Source of the DNA: Hyphomicrobiaceae bacterium
GTDB lineage: Bacteria > Pseudomonadota > Alphaproteobacteria > Rhizobiales > Hyphomicrobiaceae
Length of the DNA stretch: 48,218 nt
Assembly (NCBI GenBank): GCA_023384095.1
Contig: JAHDXT010000028.1
Span: 1-48,218, forward strand
Reading direction: 5' to 3'
In this document: one piece after another, positions 7,049 through 15,830 of the stretch
Numbering within the stretch: position 1 is the stretch's first letter
Layout of the letters: every line of letters starts with the position of its first letter
The notes under the pieces: model-generated
The model's database searches: none
What the model was told of the DNA's origin: nothing
What the model saw: only the letters and a program-made list of their open reading frames with translations
Program-made: the position numbers and the translations under genes

Positions 7049-9610
7049 CTACTCCGAAGCCGGCATTTCGGCGCAGGCCACGCGGCGACGGAGCTCGCTC
7101 ACGGCGGCTTGCGGGTTGAGCCTTCCCCTGCCCAGCCGCTCGGACCAGGCGCCGGTTGGGTTCAGGACAATATCCTTGCGCGCAGTCGAGAACAGGACGT
7201 CCTTGATCTGCGCCAGGCTGGCGCGGGGCTCTATCTCGTAGAGGCACGCGATCGTTCCCGTCACGAATGGCGCCGCCAGGCTGGTGCCGCTCGAACTGAC
7301 GCAAGTGCTGTCCGATTTGGACCGCGCCAGCCAGATCCACTCGCCCGGCGCCGACAAGTCCGGTTTGGCGGGCTGACCGTTACGACCCGGGCCACGCGCC
7401 GAGTGCTCCGAGGGCTCGACGGCTCGATTCGCAGCGTTATAGGCCGCCACGACGAGAGCGTCCTCGCCGCAAGACAAGGTGCCGATCGTCGATGCCCTGT
7501 CCTCTGCCGAAATCCAGCTCGCGTCGCTCGCATCGGTTCTCGCGATGCCGGTCTGGCCCTCGTCGTCGCGTTCCAGCCAGGCGTCGAAGCGAACCGGCGA
7601 CCCGGCTGCTCCCCCCGCACTGGCGCCGCTGCCCAGCAGCCTCAGCCTGATCTTCCAGCGGACCTGGCCGGCGAGATGCGGATCGAGGGAGATGAATATG
7701 ACGTGCCGGCCCGCGACCCGGTCGCTCGCCGGCAGACCTCCGGGGTCCTCGAGCAGGCCGTCCTCGACCCCGGAATTGTCGCGAATCGCCGGCCTGACGC
7801 GCGAGCCGATGACAGACCCGATCACCTTTCCATCGTGAATGATCTCGGCCGCATGACCCGGACCGACCGTCGCGACAACTCCGGATGCCGGATGCTCGAG
7901 CGTCACTTCGAGCCACGCCCCGGCTGCATCGTACCAGATTTCCAGGCTGTTCCGCGTCACGTCCTTCGCAAGGGCGGCGGTCATGTTCCAGAAGAGCTCG
8001 AATGGCTCGCCGACCGACACCACGTCGCTGATGTGCTGCCAGCGCCGCGCGGCATGCTCCCAGAAGGGAAGGTTGCCGGCCGCGATCACGATCGACCGGC
8101 CCCGGATGTCGCGGCCGGCGTTGCCGGAGCGCAGGAGGTCGGCCAGCCGCCTCTCCAGGTGGCCGTCGCCATCGTGCGGCCCGCTCATGGTGTTCAGGCT
8201 CAGATTGACGACGCACGGCCGGCCCTGCTGGTCGGCGAGATGGAAGATGTAGGCCACTGCATCGACCACGTCGTTGGCGTCGAGCGTCCGCCTGCCGTCT
8301 GGCTGCCGATGTGTTCTGGCCTGGACGAACACGATATCGGACCGCGGCGCGACACCCGTCACCGTCGGAATGTCGGGGGGGCGGCTCGGACAGGTCGGCC
8401 GCCGGCCGCCGGCGGCGATGTCGAGCACGATGGTTCCGTGCGCTCCGTCCGGCTCCCTGCGCGTGTAGTAATGATCGTGAGGATCGTAGCCGAGCGCCCC
8501 GTAGGGCCAGCCCCGGTCGCCGGCGTGGGTCTCGCGCCAGGCATGGAGCACGCGGTCGATCTTTTCCCGGGTGAAGACGCGGCCGAACCCGAATGCGCAG
8601 CGATCGCCGCCGATCGAGGCGTAGGGAGGCTCCGGCTCGACGAGCGCCGGGCCGAGATCCGTCTCCGGCCGGTCGTTCTGGTCCCAGAGAGCCAGCAGCC
8701 GCGAGCGCTTGCGGTCTGCCGGATCGCAGAAGCTCGGGTGCGCGAAATCGCAGCCGAAGTCGACCACGCCGACGATGACTCCGCTGCCCGTCTCGCTTAT
8801 CCCGAAGTCGAGCGAGGGAACGGGCGTCGTCGGGTACCGGTCGCCGTGGCGCAGCTCCCGGATCGCGTTCTTCAACTGCGCGGACAGGCCTCCTGAGGCC
8901 GCGAGGTCCTGCGTGTCGATGCCCGGGCCGGCCGTCAGCCGCCTGAAAGGCCTCCGCGTTCTCCCGAACAGCACCTCATCGATGCCGGGAGGCCTCTCGG
9001 ACGCGACCGCTTGCCCCGTCACCCGCAGGCCCGCCGGATGGATGACCGCCCTCAACCTCTCGGCGCCGACGGTGAAATCGAAGTCGATCGTCAGGCCGAT
9101 CGTTCGCGCGCGTTCCAGCTTTCCTCCGGTCAAGCGGCGCAAGCGGCGCAACTGCCGAAGCAGCTTCCACATGCTGCGCACTGCCTGGAAACGACGTCCC
9201 GTGTCCGGATTGAAGGAATAGAGCGGCAGCGCGACGCCGGTCGCCCCGTCGCTCGTCAGGTAGCGCAGCCGCGTGATCTGGGTCCAGACCAGGGGCGCAT
9301 CGGCGATCCTGAGCGCGCCGACATGCCGGAGCACGAGGTGCGGAACGCGATAGACGACTGCGAAAATCGCGATCAGCTGCTGGTAGGGCGTCCAGATGAT
9401 CTCGCCGCCGGGACCGCTCCGCCTGAGCAGCTCGATATAGCCGCGCGCCAACCCCGAATGCGTCTGGCCCTCCGACATGGACGCCAGCAGACGCCCCACC
9501 TCGGCATCGTAGGTCGGGTCGATCCGCGGTCCAAGTCCGTGGCGATGACGAGCCCGGTAGCGGGATGGCGCGCCCTCGGCTGTGCTCTGTTGCGTGCTGA
9601 TGCTGGCCAT
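7049..9610 (-). CDS. Large cytoplasmic-looking S8 (subtilisin) family peptidase
   Basis: 853 residues from ATG 9610; the frame continues to 9739 with Arg-rich sequence that looks non-coding. The triad is complete: Asp284 in VIVGVVDFGCDFAH, His391 in DGAHGTIVLDIAAG, Ser777 in SSSGTSLAAPFVTGT, plus oxyanion Asn513 in IVIAAGN. Two things are unusual. A domain of about 230 residues precedes the catalytic part, without signal peptide or recognisable I9 propeptide. About 240 residues lie between the oxyanion Asn and the Ser, including a beta-rich segment with LEIWYDAAGAWLEVTLEHP. First gene of the cassette with the radical SAM, PqqD-like and 163-residue proteins. A role in maturing or cleaving the modified product is inference from context. 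Confidence 0.85.
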   Translation of the reverse strand: MASISTQQSTAEGAPSRYRARHRHGLGPRIDPTYDAEVGRLLASMSEGQTHSGLARGYIELLRRSGPGGEIIWTPYQQLIAIFAVVYRVPHLVLRHVGALRIADAPLVWTQITRLRYLTSDGATGVALPLYSFNPDTGRRFQAVRSMWKLLRQLRRLRRLTGGKLERARTIGLTIDFDFTVGAERLRAVIHPAGLRVTGQAVASERPPGIDEVLFGRTRRPFRRLTAGPGIDTQDLAASGGLSAQLKNAIRELRHGDRYPTTPVPSLDFGISETGSGVIVGVVDFGCDFAHPSFCDPADRKRSRLLALWDQNDRPETDLGPALVEPEPPYASIGGDRCAFGFGRVFTREKIDRVLHAWRETHAGDRGWPYGALGYDPHDHYYTRREPDGAHGTIVLDIAAGGRRPTCPSRPPDIPTVTGVAPRSDIVFVQARTHRQPDGRRTLDANDVVDAVAYIFHLADQQGRPCVVNLSLNTMSGPHDGDGHLERRLADLLRSGNAGRDIRGRSIVIAAGNLPFWEHAARRWQHISDVVSVGEPFELFWNMTAALAKDVTRNSLEIWYDAAGAWLEVTLEHPASGVVATVGPGHAAEIIHDGKVIGSVIGSRVRPAIRDNSGVEDGLLEDPGGLPASDRVAGRHVIFISLDPHLAGQVRWKIRLRLLGSGASAGGAAGSPVRFDAWLERDDEGQTGIARTDASDASWISAEDRASTIGTLSCGEDALVVAAYNAANRAVEPSEHSARGPGRNGQPAKPDLSAPGEWIWLARSKSDSTCVSSSGTSLAAPFVTGTIACLYEIEPRASLAQIKDVLFSTARKDIVLNPTGAWSERLGRGRLNPQAAVSELRRRVACAEMPASE

Positions 9611-9769
9611 CGATGGTCGCACGACGGAAGGACGTGACCGGTCGAATATGGATGCTAACAGCCGCCCCGGCCCCTCGCAACCTGGCGGGCGACCAGGTAG
9701 GCGAATCCTGTTGCGCCGGCGAATCCGGAGGCGCACCATCGGACACTGGCTCTATCATGCTGCCTGCGC

Positions 9770-12709
9770 ATGCCGATCGAGAGCTCGCGAACGTGCTGGG
9801 CCTGTGGCACCGAGCAGGACGCCTCTGCGCGGTTCTGCCCGGCGTGCGGCACTTACCTCGACCAGCGTGGCAGAAGCGGTGATGCCGAAGCCGCGATCAG
9901 GCCCACCGAGCGCCGCCAGCTCACGGTCATGTTCTGCGACCTGGTCGGCTCGACGAGGCTTTCGCTCGAGCTCGATCCCGAGAGCTATACGGAGCTCCTC
10001 GCCGCCTATCGCGACGTCTGCGTGCACATCGTCCGGCAATGGAAGGGCTACGTCGCGCGCTATGCCGGTGACGGCGTCCTGTTCTATTTCGGATACCCGA
10101 TGGCGGCGGAGGACGATGCCTTGCGCGCCGCCGCGAGCGCTTGGGAGCTGGCGCAGGCCGTGCCGCAGCTCAGGTTGCCCGGATCGGTACGCGACGTGCT
10201 GCAGCAGTCGCTTCAGGTGCGGGTCGGATTGCACACGGGGCTCGCCGTCGTCGGCGGCGTCTCGGCCCGGGAAAGTACCGAGTTTCCCGCTGTTCTGGGG
10301 GCTGCGCCCAATATTGCCGCCGGACTGCAGGCTCTGGCTCGGCCGGGTGGTGTCGTGATCAGCGAGGCGACGCGGAAGCTCCTTCCTTCCACTGTACGGC
10401 TGAAGCCTGTCGACCGCCGCGACGCTCGCGCCGACAAAACCGGCGTGCGCGCTTATGTGATCACCGGCATGCCGCGCGATCTCGTCCGGCCGGCGCCCGA
10501 GCTGGGCGAGTGTTTCGTCGGGCGTACCGCGGTGTTGAGGCGCATCCTGTCGGGAATCGAGGAGGCGAGACCCGGCGGAGCAGCCTACCTGCTGGTCGGC
10601 GAGCCGGGGATCGGCAAGAGCCGGCTGGTTCAGGAGATCATCTGTCACCCGAGGGCACTGGGGATCTCGTGGATCGAGCTCGCCTGCAGCTCATTCGGCC
10701 AGCTGTCGCCGCTGCATCCGTTCGGCACGCTCCTGGCAGGCTCGCAGAATGCTCGTGGCGCAGCAGCGGTCGCGGCCCAGGCCGGCGCTGCGCCGCCGGG
10801 GCGGGCAGACGATCACCCGGCCGCCGACGAGTCCTCGTTCGAGATGTCCCCGTTCGAGCGCCGGCAGCAGACGTTCGCCCGATTGAGGTCCGCTATCCTG
10901 TCCCATGCTCCGCCTGTCGGGCTCGTTCTGGAGGACTTCCATTGGGCCGATCCGACGACGCGCGAGTTCATCGAAGAGCTTCTCGCGTCCCCGGATTCCG
11001 CCGGCCTGAGGCTCGTCCTGACCTCGCGTGTCGCTCCCGACTCGAGCGCCGTCCGATCGAGGCGGCTCCTCGTCGAGGCATTGGAGCGCCTGCTGCCCGG
11101 CGATGCCGCCGAGCTTGCCCGGGCCACGGCCGGCGACAGGATGCTGAGCGCATTCGATCTCGCGGAGATCGTCGATCGCGCCGAGGGCGTTCCGCTCTAC
11201 GTCGAGGAGTTCGTTCGGGCGGTCCTGGACTTCGACCCGACCTTCGCGAAGTCGAGCGAAGGCCGCATCCCGACGACGCTGCGGGATTCGCTCATGAGCC
11301 GGCTGGACAGGTTGCAAGCCGGCCGGACGGTGGCGTTGTGCGCATCGGTGTTCGGACGCCGCTTTCAGTACGCGCATCTGCGCGCGCTCCTCGAGCTGGC
11401 TGAGCCGGAGCTGATGACGGCGCTGCAGACGCTGACCGGAGCAGGCATCCTGCTGCAGAGCGGCGAAATCCCCCGCGCGACATTCGAGTTCCGCCACGCC
11501 CTGTTGCGCGATACCGCCTACCAGACGCTGCTCAAGTCGGAGCGTGAGAACCTGCATCGGCGCGTCGCGCAGCTCGAAGCGAGCGGCGCCCTCAGTGTCG
11601 GCGAGACCATGCGCGAGCTGCTGGCCACGCACCATTCCCTCGGCGGGAATTTCAAGGAGTCTGTCGGCTACTGGCTCAAGGCGGGCCGCGAGGCCAGCAG
11701 GCGGTCTGCGAACTCGGAGGCGCTGGCCCATATCACGAAAGGTCTCGAGGACTGCCGCAAGCTCGAGGGCAGCGATGGGGCCGGAGCCGCAGCAGCCGAG
11801 CTCGAGCTGCTGGATGCGCTTCATGCTCCCCTCATCGCGGTGTCCGGCTGGTCGAGCCCCGAGCTGGAAGGGATCTATGCCCGATCGAAGGAGCTGTGCG
11901 CCAGGGTCGGATCGGAGGATGCGGAGTTCCACCTGGAACGCGGCCGTTACAATTTCCGCCTGCTGCGGAGCGAGCTGGCCGCAGCCGACGAGATTTCAGA
12001 CTGGCTCCTCGCCATGGCGCATCGGCCGCGCGAACGGATGCAGCGGCGATCCTATCTGGTCGAGGCGCTGCGGACCAAGGCGCTGACGCAGTTCTACCGG
12101 GCCCGCTACGCCGACGCGCGCAGCCTCCTGGAAGAGATGATGCGGATCTACGACCCGGCCGAGCACGCGGCCCATGCCCACCAATATGGGACCGAGCCAG
12201 CCGCCGTCGCCCTCTCCTATTGCGCGTGGATGGACAGCATCGGCGGAGACGAGGAACCGGGCGGTGCACGTCTGGAGCAGGCGCTCGGCCATGCAACGGC
12301 TGCAGCGCACGCGTTCAGCGTCTGCTACACGCGCTGTTTCGCCGCCTCGTGCGCCCAGTTGCAGGGAGACGCGCAGCGCGCAGCCGCTTACGCGGACGAG
12401 GCCATCCAGCTCGCCAACCGGCACGGGTTCCAGTACTGGCTGGCATGGGGCAGGGCGCTGCGCGGCTGGGCTGCGGGCCTCAGGGATCCCCAGAAGGGGA
12501 TGGCGATGATCAATGAAGCGCGCGGGGCCTATCTGGCGACCGGCTGCACCCTGGTCGCGCCATATCTCGACGCGCTCGCCTGCAACCTCGCCCGTCACGC
12601 CGGGCTGGCGGAGGCCGTCGAGCGGGAGCAGGCCATCAGGCGGTCGACTGAGCCTACGGGCGTGATGTTCTGGGAGGCGGCGCTCGACCCGCCGTATCGC
12701 AAGCGCTAG
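9770..12709 (+). CDS. Zinc-ribbon / class III cyclase / AAA ATPase / TPR signalling protein
   Basis: 979 residues. Order: zinc ribbon (Cys9, Cys12, Cys23, Cys26), class III nucleotide cyclase domain (about 45-205), ATPase domain with Walker A GEPGIGKS and Walker B-like LVLEDFHWADP, then helical repeats of TPR type to the C-terminus. Metal-binding aspartates are present (Asp57 in VMFCDLVGSTR, Asp101 in YAGDG). The usual N-x-A-A-R of the transition-state site reads NIAAG (residues 181-185): the arginine is replaced by glycine, so catalysis may be weak or lost. Such multidomain proteins are common in rhizobia and have no fixed role. Divergent from the S8 peptidase, 159 bp apart, so a shared control region is possible. 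Confidence 0.85.
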   Translation: MPIESSRTCWACGTEQDASARFCPACGTYLDQRGRSGDAEAAIRPTERRQLTVMFCDLVGSTRLSLELDPESYTELLAAYRDVCVHIVRQWKGYVARYAGDGVLFYFGYPMAAEDDALRAAASAWELAQAVPQLRLPGSVRDVLQQSLQVRVGLHTGLAVVGGVSARESTEFPAVLGAAPNIAAGLQALARPGGVVISEATRKLLPSTVRLKPVDRRDARADKTGVRAYVITGMPRDLVRPAPELGECFVGRTAVLRRILSGIEEARPGGAAYLLVGEPGIGKSRLVQEIICHPRALGISWIELACSSFGQLSPLHPFGTLLAGSQNARGAAAVAAQAGAAPPGRADDHPAADESSFEMSPFERRQQTFARLRSAILSHAPPVGLVLEDFHWADPTTREFIEELLASPDSAGLRLVLTSRVAPDSSAVRSRRLLVEALERLLPGDAAELARATAGDRMLSAFDLAEIVDRAEGVPLYVEEFVRAVLDFDPTFAKSSEGRIPTTLRDSLMSRLDRLQAGRTVALCASVFGRRFQYAHLRALLELAEPELMTALQTLTGAGILLQSGEIPRATFEFRHALLRDTAYQTLLKSERENLHRRVAQLEASGALSVGETMRELLATHHSLGGNFKESVGYWLKAGREASRRSANSEALAHITKGLEDCRKLEGSDGAGAAAAELELLDALHAPLIAVSGWSSPELEGIYARSKELCARVGSEDAEFHLERGRYNFRLLRSELAAADEISDWLLAMAHRPRERMQRRSYLVEALRTKALTQFYRARYADARSLLEEMMRIYDPAEHAAHAHQYGTEPAAVALSYCAWMDSIGGDEEPGGARLEQALGHATAAAHAFSVCYTRCFAASCAQLQGDAQRAAAYADEAIQLANRHGFQYWLAWGRALRGWAAGLRDPQKGMAMINEARGAYLATGCTLVAPYLDALACNLARHAGLAEAVEREQAIRRSTEPTGVMFWEAALDPPYRKR

Positions 12710-12908
12710 ACCGTCTTCCGAGCGGATGGCATCGGACACGGCACACGAGCTTTGCCAAGTCATCCCCCTCATCATGCCGGCCGGAGCGCATGGGCGCGGA
12801 GAGCCGGGACCCAGCGGCCGCGTATTGCAACTCGTGATCGAGTTTGCTCGAAAAGCGCGCTAGTCTTCCGATTCGGACGCGCTGAGCGATCAGGGCCGGT
12901 CGGCAGTC

Positions 12909-13610
12909 ATGCATGGACGCACGCAGAGATCGCTGAAGGGTCTGAGGGTATTCAGCGATCTGCCGCCGGAAGCCCTCGCCGAGGTCGAACGCCGCTGCCG
13001 CTGGCGCGAAGTTCCCGCGCGCTCCGATATCCTGCACTCCGAGGATCAGTCGAACGACGTCTTCTTCATTGCCGACGGCCAGGTCCGGGCCATCCTCTAT
13101 TCCGCCGCCGGCAAGGCGGTCACGTTCCGGGACTTGCGTGCAGGCGACATGTTCGGCGAGCTTGCAGCCCTCGACGGCCAGCCGCGGTCGGCGACGATCC
13201 AGGCGGTGAGCGATTGCCTCGTCGCGCAGTTGAGCGCGAAGGCCTTCTGGGAGCTGCTGCTCTCTGAGCCGGCCCTCGACAAGGCCGTCCTGATGCACCT
13301 CGTCCGCCTCGTGCGCTCGCTCTCGACGCGGGTCTACGAGTTCAGCACGCTGGCGGTCAGGAACCGGATCCACGCCGAGCTGCTGCGCCTCGCCCGCGAG
13401 ACCGGCGAGGCGGGCGAGCGGGGCGTCGTGATTGCCGCCGCGCCCACTCACGCCGAAATCGCAAGCCGCATCAGCACGCATCGGGAAGCCGTCGCGCGGG
13501 AGATGAGCCGGCTGGCGAGGCTCGGCGTTATTGGGCGTCGCGGCGCCGGCGTCATCGTCCCAGACGTCGATCGGCTCGCGCGCATGGTCGCGGCGGCGAC
13601 CGACGAGTAG
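12909..13610 (+). CDS. Crp/Fnr family transcriptional regulator
   Basis: 233 residues. A cyclic-nucleotide-binding-type beta barrel occupies residues 15-130 (FFIADGQVRAILYSAAGKAV, then GDMFGELAALDGQPRSATI, the equivalent of the phosphate-binding cassette with the key GE-x(n)-RSA pattern). A dimer helix and a C-terminal winged helix follow (PTHAEIASRISTHREAVARE). The RSA triad suggests it may bind cAMP or cGMP. There are no N-terminal cysteines for an Fnr-type Fe-S cluster. It lies 199 bp after the cyclase-like gene in the same orientation, which is suggestive but could be chance. Confidence 0.9.
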   Translation: MHGRTQRSLKGLRVFSDLPPEALAEVERRCRWREVPARSDILHSEDQSNDVFFIADGQVRAILYSAAGKAVTFRDLRAGDMFGELAALDGQPRSATIQAVSDCLVAQLSAKAFWELLLSEPALDKAVLMHLVRLVRSLSTRVYEFSTLAVRNRIHAELLRLARETGEAGERGVVIAAAPTHAEIASRISTHREAVAREMSRLARLGVIGRRGAGVIVPDVDRLARMVAAATDE

Positions 13611-13778
13611 CGACCCGCACCCCACGCCTCGGCCGACGGTCCAGCGAAGAAATCTCCCGAGCTGTGAGTCTTGCCACTGCGCCGGGCGCGGCAAGGGCTC
13701 ATGGTGAGATCGAGGCGGCTCCGAGCTCACGTGCGCCGCCTCCGCGTATGACGGCTCAGGACAATGGGGAGGGCGGGA

Positions 13779-14021
13779 ATGTCGGACCAACATGCCCTAC
13801 GCAGGTCCGGTGCGCCCTTCGACTCGGAAGGTTCGTTGGTCCCTTCGACGGCGATGTCTGGGCTCAGGCGCCTCATCGCCGTGCTGCGCCGGTCGGCCGC
13901 TGCGGCGCAGCGCTACGAGGAGCTGTCGCGAATGGGTCCAGGGGGACGGTCCAAGCGGGGCGTTCCGCCGGATCTGTCGCGGCACATCTTCGAGGAGTTT
14001 TTCTCCGGCCGAGGGGACTGA
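13779..14021 (+). CDS. Small basic protein of unknown function
   Basis: 80 residues, start ATG 13779 chosen because a GGGAGGGCGGG purine run lies directly upstream. Not recognised with certainty. The middle (LRRLIAVLRRSAAAAQRYEE) is a basic amphipathic helix and resembles the helical core of DUF1127 proteins, one of which is encoded 93 bp downstream. The C-terminus is GVPPDLSRHIFEEFFSGRGD. No membrane segment. It may be a diverged DUF1127-like RNA-binding protein; existence of the gene is probable but not certain. Confidence 0.5.
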   Translation: MSDQHALRRSGAPFDSEGSLVPSTAMSGLRRLIAVLRRSAAAAQRYEELSRMGPGGRSKRGVPPDLSRHIFEEFFSGRGD

Positions 14022-14113
14022 GCGGTCATCCGCAGTTGTTGCGGACGGAGAAGAGGCCCATTGCGAGGGCGTCTTCTCCACCTTCGACGCAAGCGGGCGA
14101 GACGGTGGATGCC

Positions 14114-14311
14114 ATGCCATTCGCAAACAGCACCGGCGCGATTTCGTCCTCCAGGGCGCGGCAACTGGCGGCTCGGGTCAAAGATCTGCTGGCGAGCATC
14201 GTGTGCGCGGCTGTTATGTCGCCACGACGCAGAGCGCTTCTCCACAGCAGCCGGCAGCTCCATGATAGAACTCTCAAGGATATCGGTGTGAACCGATCTG
14301 ATTTGCTCTGA
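14114..14311 (+). CDS. DUF1127 small protein
   Basis: 65 residues from ATG 14114; the open frame upstream to 13664 is not protein-like. The C-terminal half (RRALLHSSRQLHDRTLKDIG followed by VNRSDLL) is the DUF1127 signature, an arginine-rich helix ending in L-x-D-I-G-x-x-R. Members are small RNA-binding or regulatory proteins of alpha- and gammaproteobacteria involved in phosphate, RNA or stress responses; no specific role can be given here. Confidence 0.75.
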   Translation: MPFANSTGAISSSRARQLAARVKDLLASIVCAAVMSPRRRALLHSSRQLHDRTLKDIGVNRSDLL

Positions 14312-14410
14312 TGCCCGAGCGGGGCGATCCTGCGGCGCGGCCTGGCGTGTGCAACGAACGGCCGCCGGCCGCGTTTACGCGGGAGCCCCAGGAGCCGGGA
14401 CCGACAGCGC

Positions 14411-15505
14411 ATGGCGGATGGAACACCGACCGATCGCTTCTGGCGCATCGTCGCGCTGGTTGCGCTGCTCATTTCCGGCCTGTTCGTCGGAGAGCGCTAT
14501 CTGCGGGTCTATTTCCTGGCAGCCGACGAGCCGCGGGTAACGGTACCGCGGCCGGAGCTCACCGGGCGCGAGCAGGTTGCGACGCAGGTATTCGCCAACA
14601 CCGCGCCGTCGGTGGCCTACATCTTCACACAGCAGCCCGGCACCCGGCTGGGGGCCGCGGCGGTCGGCGGCACCGGGTCCGGGTTCGTCTGGGACCGGGC
14701 CGGCCACATCGTCACCAACGCCCATGTCGTGGAGGGAGCGAGCGAGGTCGGCGTCGTCATCGACCAGGGCGACGTCATCCCGGCGCGCGTCGTCGGACGG
14801 GCGCCATGGGCCGATCTGGCGGTGCTGAGGCTGACGCGGCCGCCGGCCAACCTCCAGCCCATCGCTGTCGGCACGTCGTCCGACCTCGCGGTCGGCCAGG
14901 CCGTTTTTGCGATCGGCAACCCGTTCGGGCTGGCGCGCACCCTGACGAGCGGCATCATCAGCGCGCTCGACCGCACCCTGCCGACCGAATCGGGCCGGGA
15001 GATCGCCGGCGTCATTCAGACCGATGCCGCCATCAACCCCGGCAACTCGGGCGGGCCGCTTGTCGATAGCGCCGGCCGGCTGATCGGCGTCAACACGGCC
15101 ATTCTCGCGCCGTCCGGCACGTTCACGGGCGTGGGCTTCGCCGTCCCGGTCGACACGGTCAACCGGATCGTGCCGGAAATCATCCGGACAGGGCGCGCCC
15201 CGCTGGCGGGCATCGGCATCCGCGTCTTCCCCGTTGAGTTGACCGCGCGGCTCGGCGCGCCGGGCGTCGTCATCCAGAGCGTCACGCCAGGCTCCGGCGC
15301 CGATCGGGCCGGCTTGCGCGGCATGGACGAGCTCGGCCGGCCGGGCGACATCATCATTGCCGCCAACGGCGAGCGCATCACGGAGCTGGCGGACCTGACG
15401 CGGGCCCTGGAGAAGGCCGGGATCGGCAATACCGTCAGCCTGACGGTGCTGCGGGACGGGTCCCGCCGGACCGTGGAAGTCGAGGTCCAGGACATCAACG
15501 CCTGA
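14411..15505 (+). CDS. DegS/HtrA-type membrane-anchored serine protease with PDZ domain
   Basis: 364 residues. A single N-terminal membrane anchor (RIVALVALLISGLFVGERYL) places the rest in the periplasm. The trypsin-like domain has the full triad: NAHVV (His), DLAVLRL (Asp) and the Ser in AAINPGNSGGPLVDSAG. One C-terminal PDZ domain follows (about 270-360, GVVIQSVTPGSGADRAGLRG). Length and a single PDZ fit DegS-like sensors or quality-control proteases rather than DegP, which has two PDZ domains. The gene stands alone between the small DUF1127 gene and the repeat at 15596. Confidence 0.9.
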   Translation: MADGTPTDRFWRIVALVALLISGLFVGERYLRVYFLAADEPRVTVPRPELTGREQVATQVFANTAPSVAYIFTQQPGTRLGAAAVGGTGSGFVWDRAGHIVTNAHVVEGASEVGVVIDQGDVIPARVVGRAPWADLAVLRLTRPPANLQPIAVGTSSDLAVGQAVFAIGNPFGLARTLTSGIISALDRTLPTESGREIAGVIQTDAAINPGNSGGPLVDSAGRLIGVNTAILAPSGTFTGVGFAVPVDTVNRIVPEIIRTGRAPLAGIGIRVFPVELTARLGAPGVVIQSVTPGSGADRAGLRGMDELGRPGDIIIAANGERITELADLTRALEKAGIGNTVSLTVLRDGSRRTVEVEVQDINA

Positions 15506-15595
15506 ACGGTCGGTGCACCGTTCCGCTCGGGAGTGCGTCGAGTGGCGGGGTCCGACCCGCAGGGTCTGAAACGAAACGGTACAAATTGAGCCGAA

Positions 15596-15810
15596 GGGGT
15601 CAGATCCCCGATCAGCCTCGACGCCAGCGTTCCGCCTGGTCCCCTTTGCCCTTCCTTCCGTCATGGCCGCGAAGGCGGCCATCCACGCAACTCTCCACAC
15701 CTGATCTGCGGCGTGTCGTGGATTCCCGCCTCCGCGGGAATGACGGTGTGGGTATGCAGTGGGAATCGTTTCGTCATCGAGGGTTGGCAAAGCCGGTGAG
15801 CGGCTGACCC
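15596..15810. repeat. 215-bp dispersed repeat, copy A (MITE-like)
   Basis: Near-identical to 26531-26745 over exactly 215 bp. It begins GGGGTCAG and ends CTGACCC, so the ends are short inverted repeats. Internally it contains two hairpins: ATGGCCGC/GCGGCCAT around 15663-15682 and TTCCCGC/GCGGGAA around 15723-15740. The second hairpin core also occurs at 48016-48041. The frames open across it on both strands are shared by both copies and are not treated as genes. Confidence 0.85.
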
Positions 15811-15830
15811 ACTCAACCGCAAGAAAACCA

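Noticed and set aside
6893-8896. 667-aa plus-strand ORF opposite the S8 peptidase
   Set aside because: Antisense shadow of a protein with a complete catalytic triad; no recognisable content.
13664-14113. N-terminal extension of the DUF1127 frame (215-aa ORF)
   Set aside because: Only the last 65 residues match the family; the upstream part is low-complexity and overlaps the 80-aa gene in another frame.
15586-15807. 73-aa ORF and its 72-aa counterpart at 26524-26742
   Set aside because: They are translations of the repeat copies A and B; both strands are open because of base composition and repeat identity, not coding.
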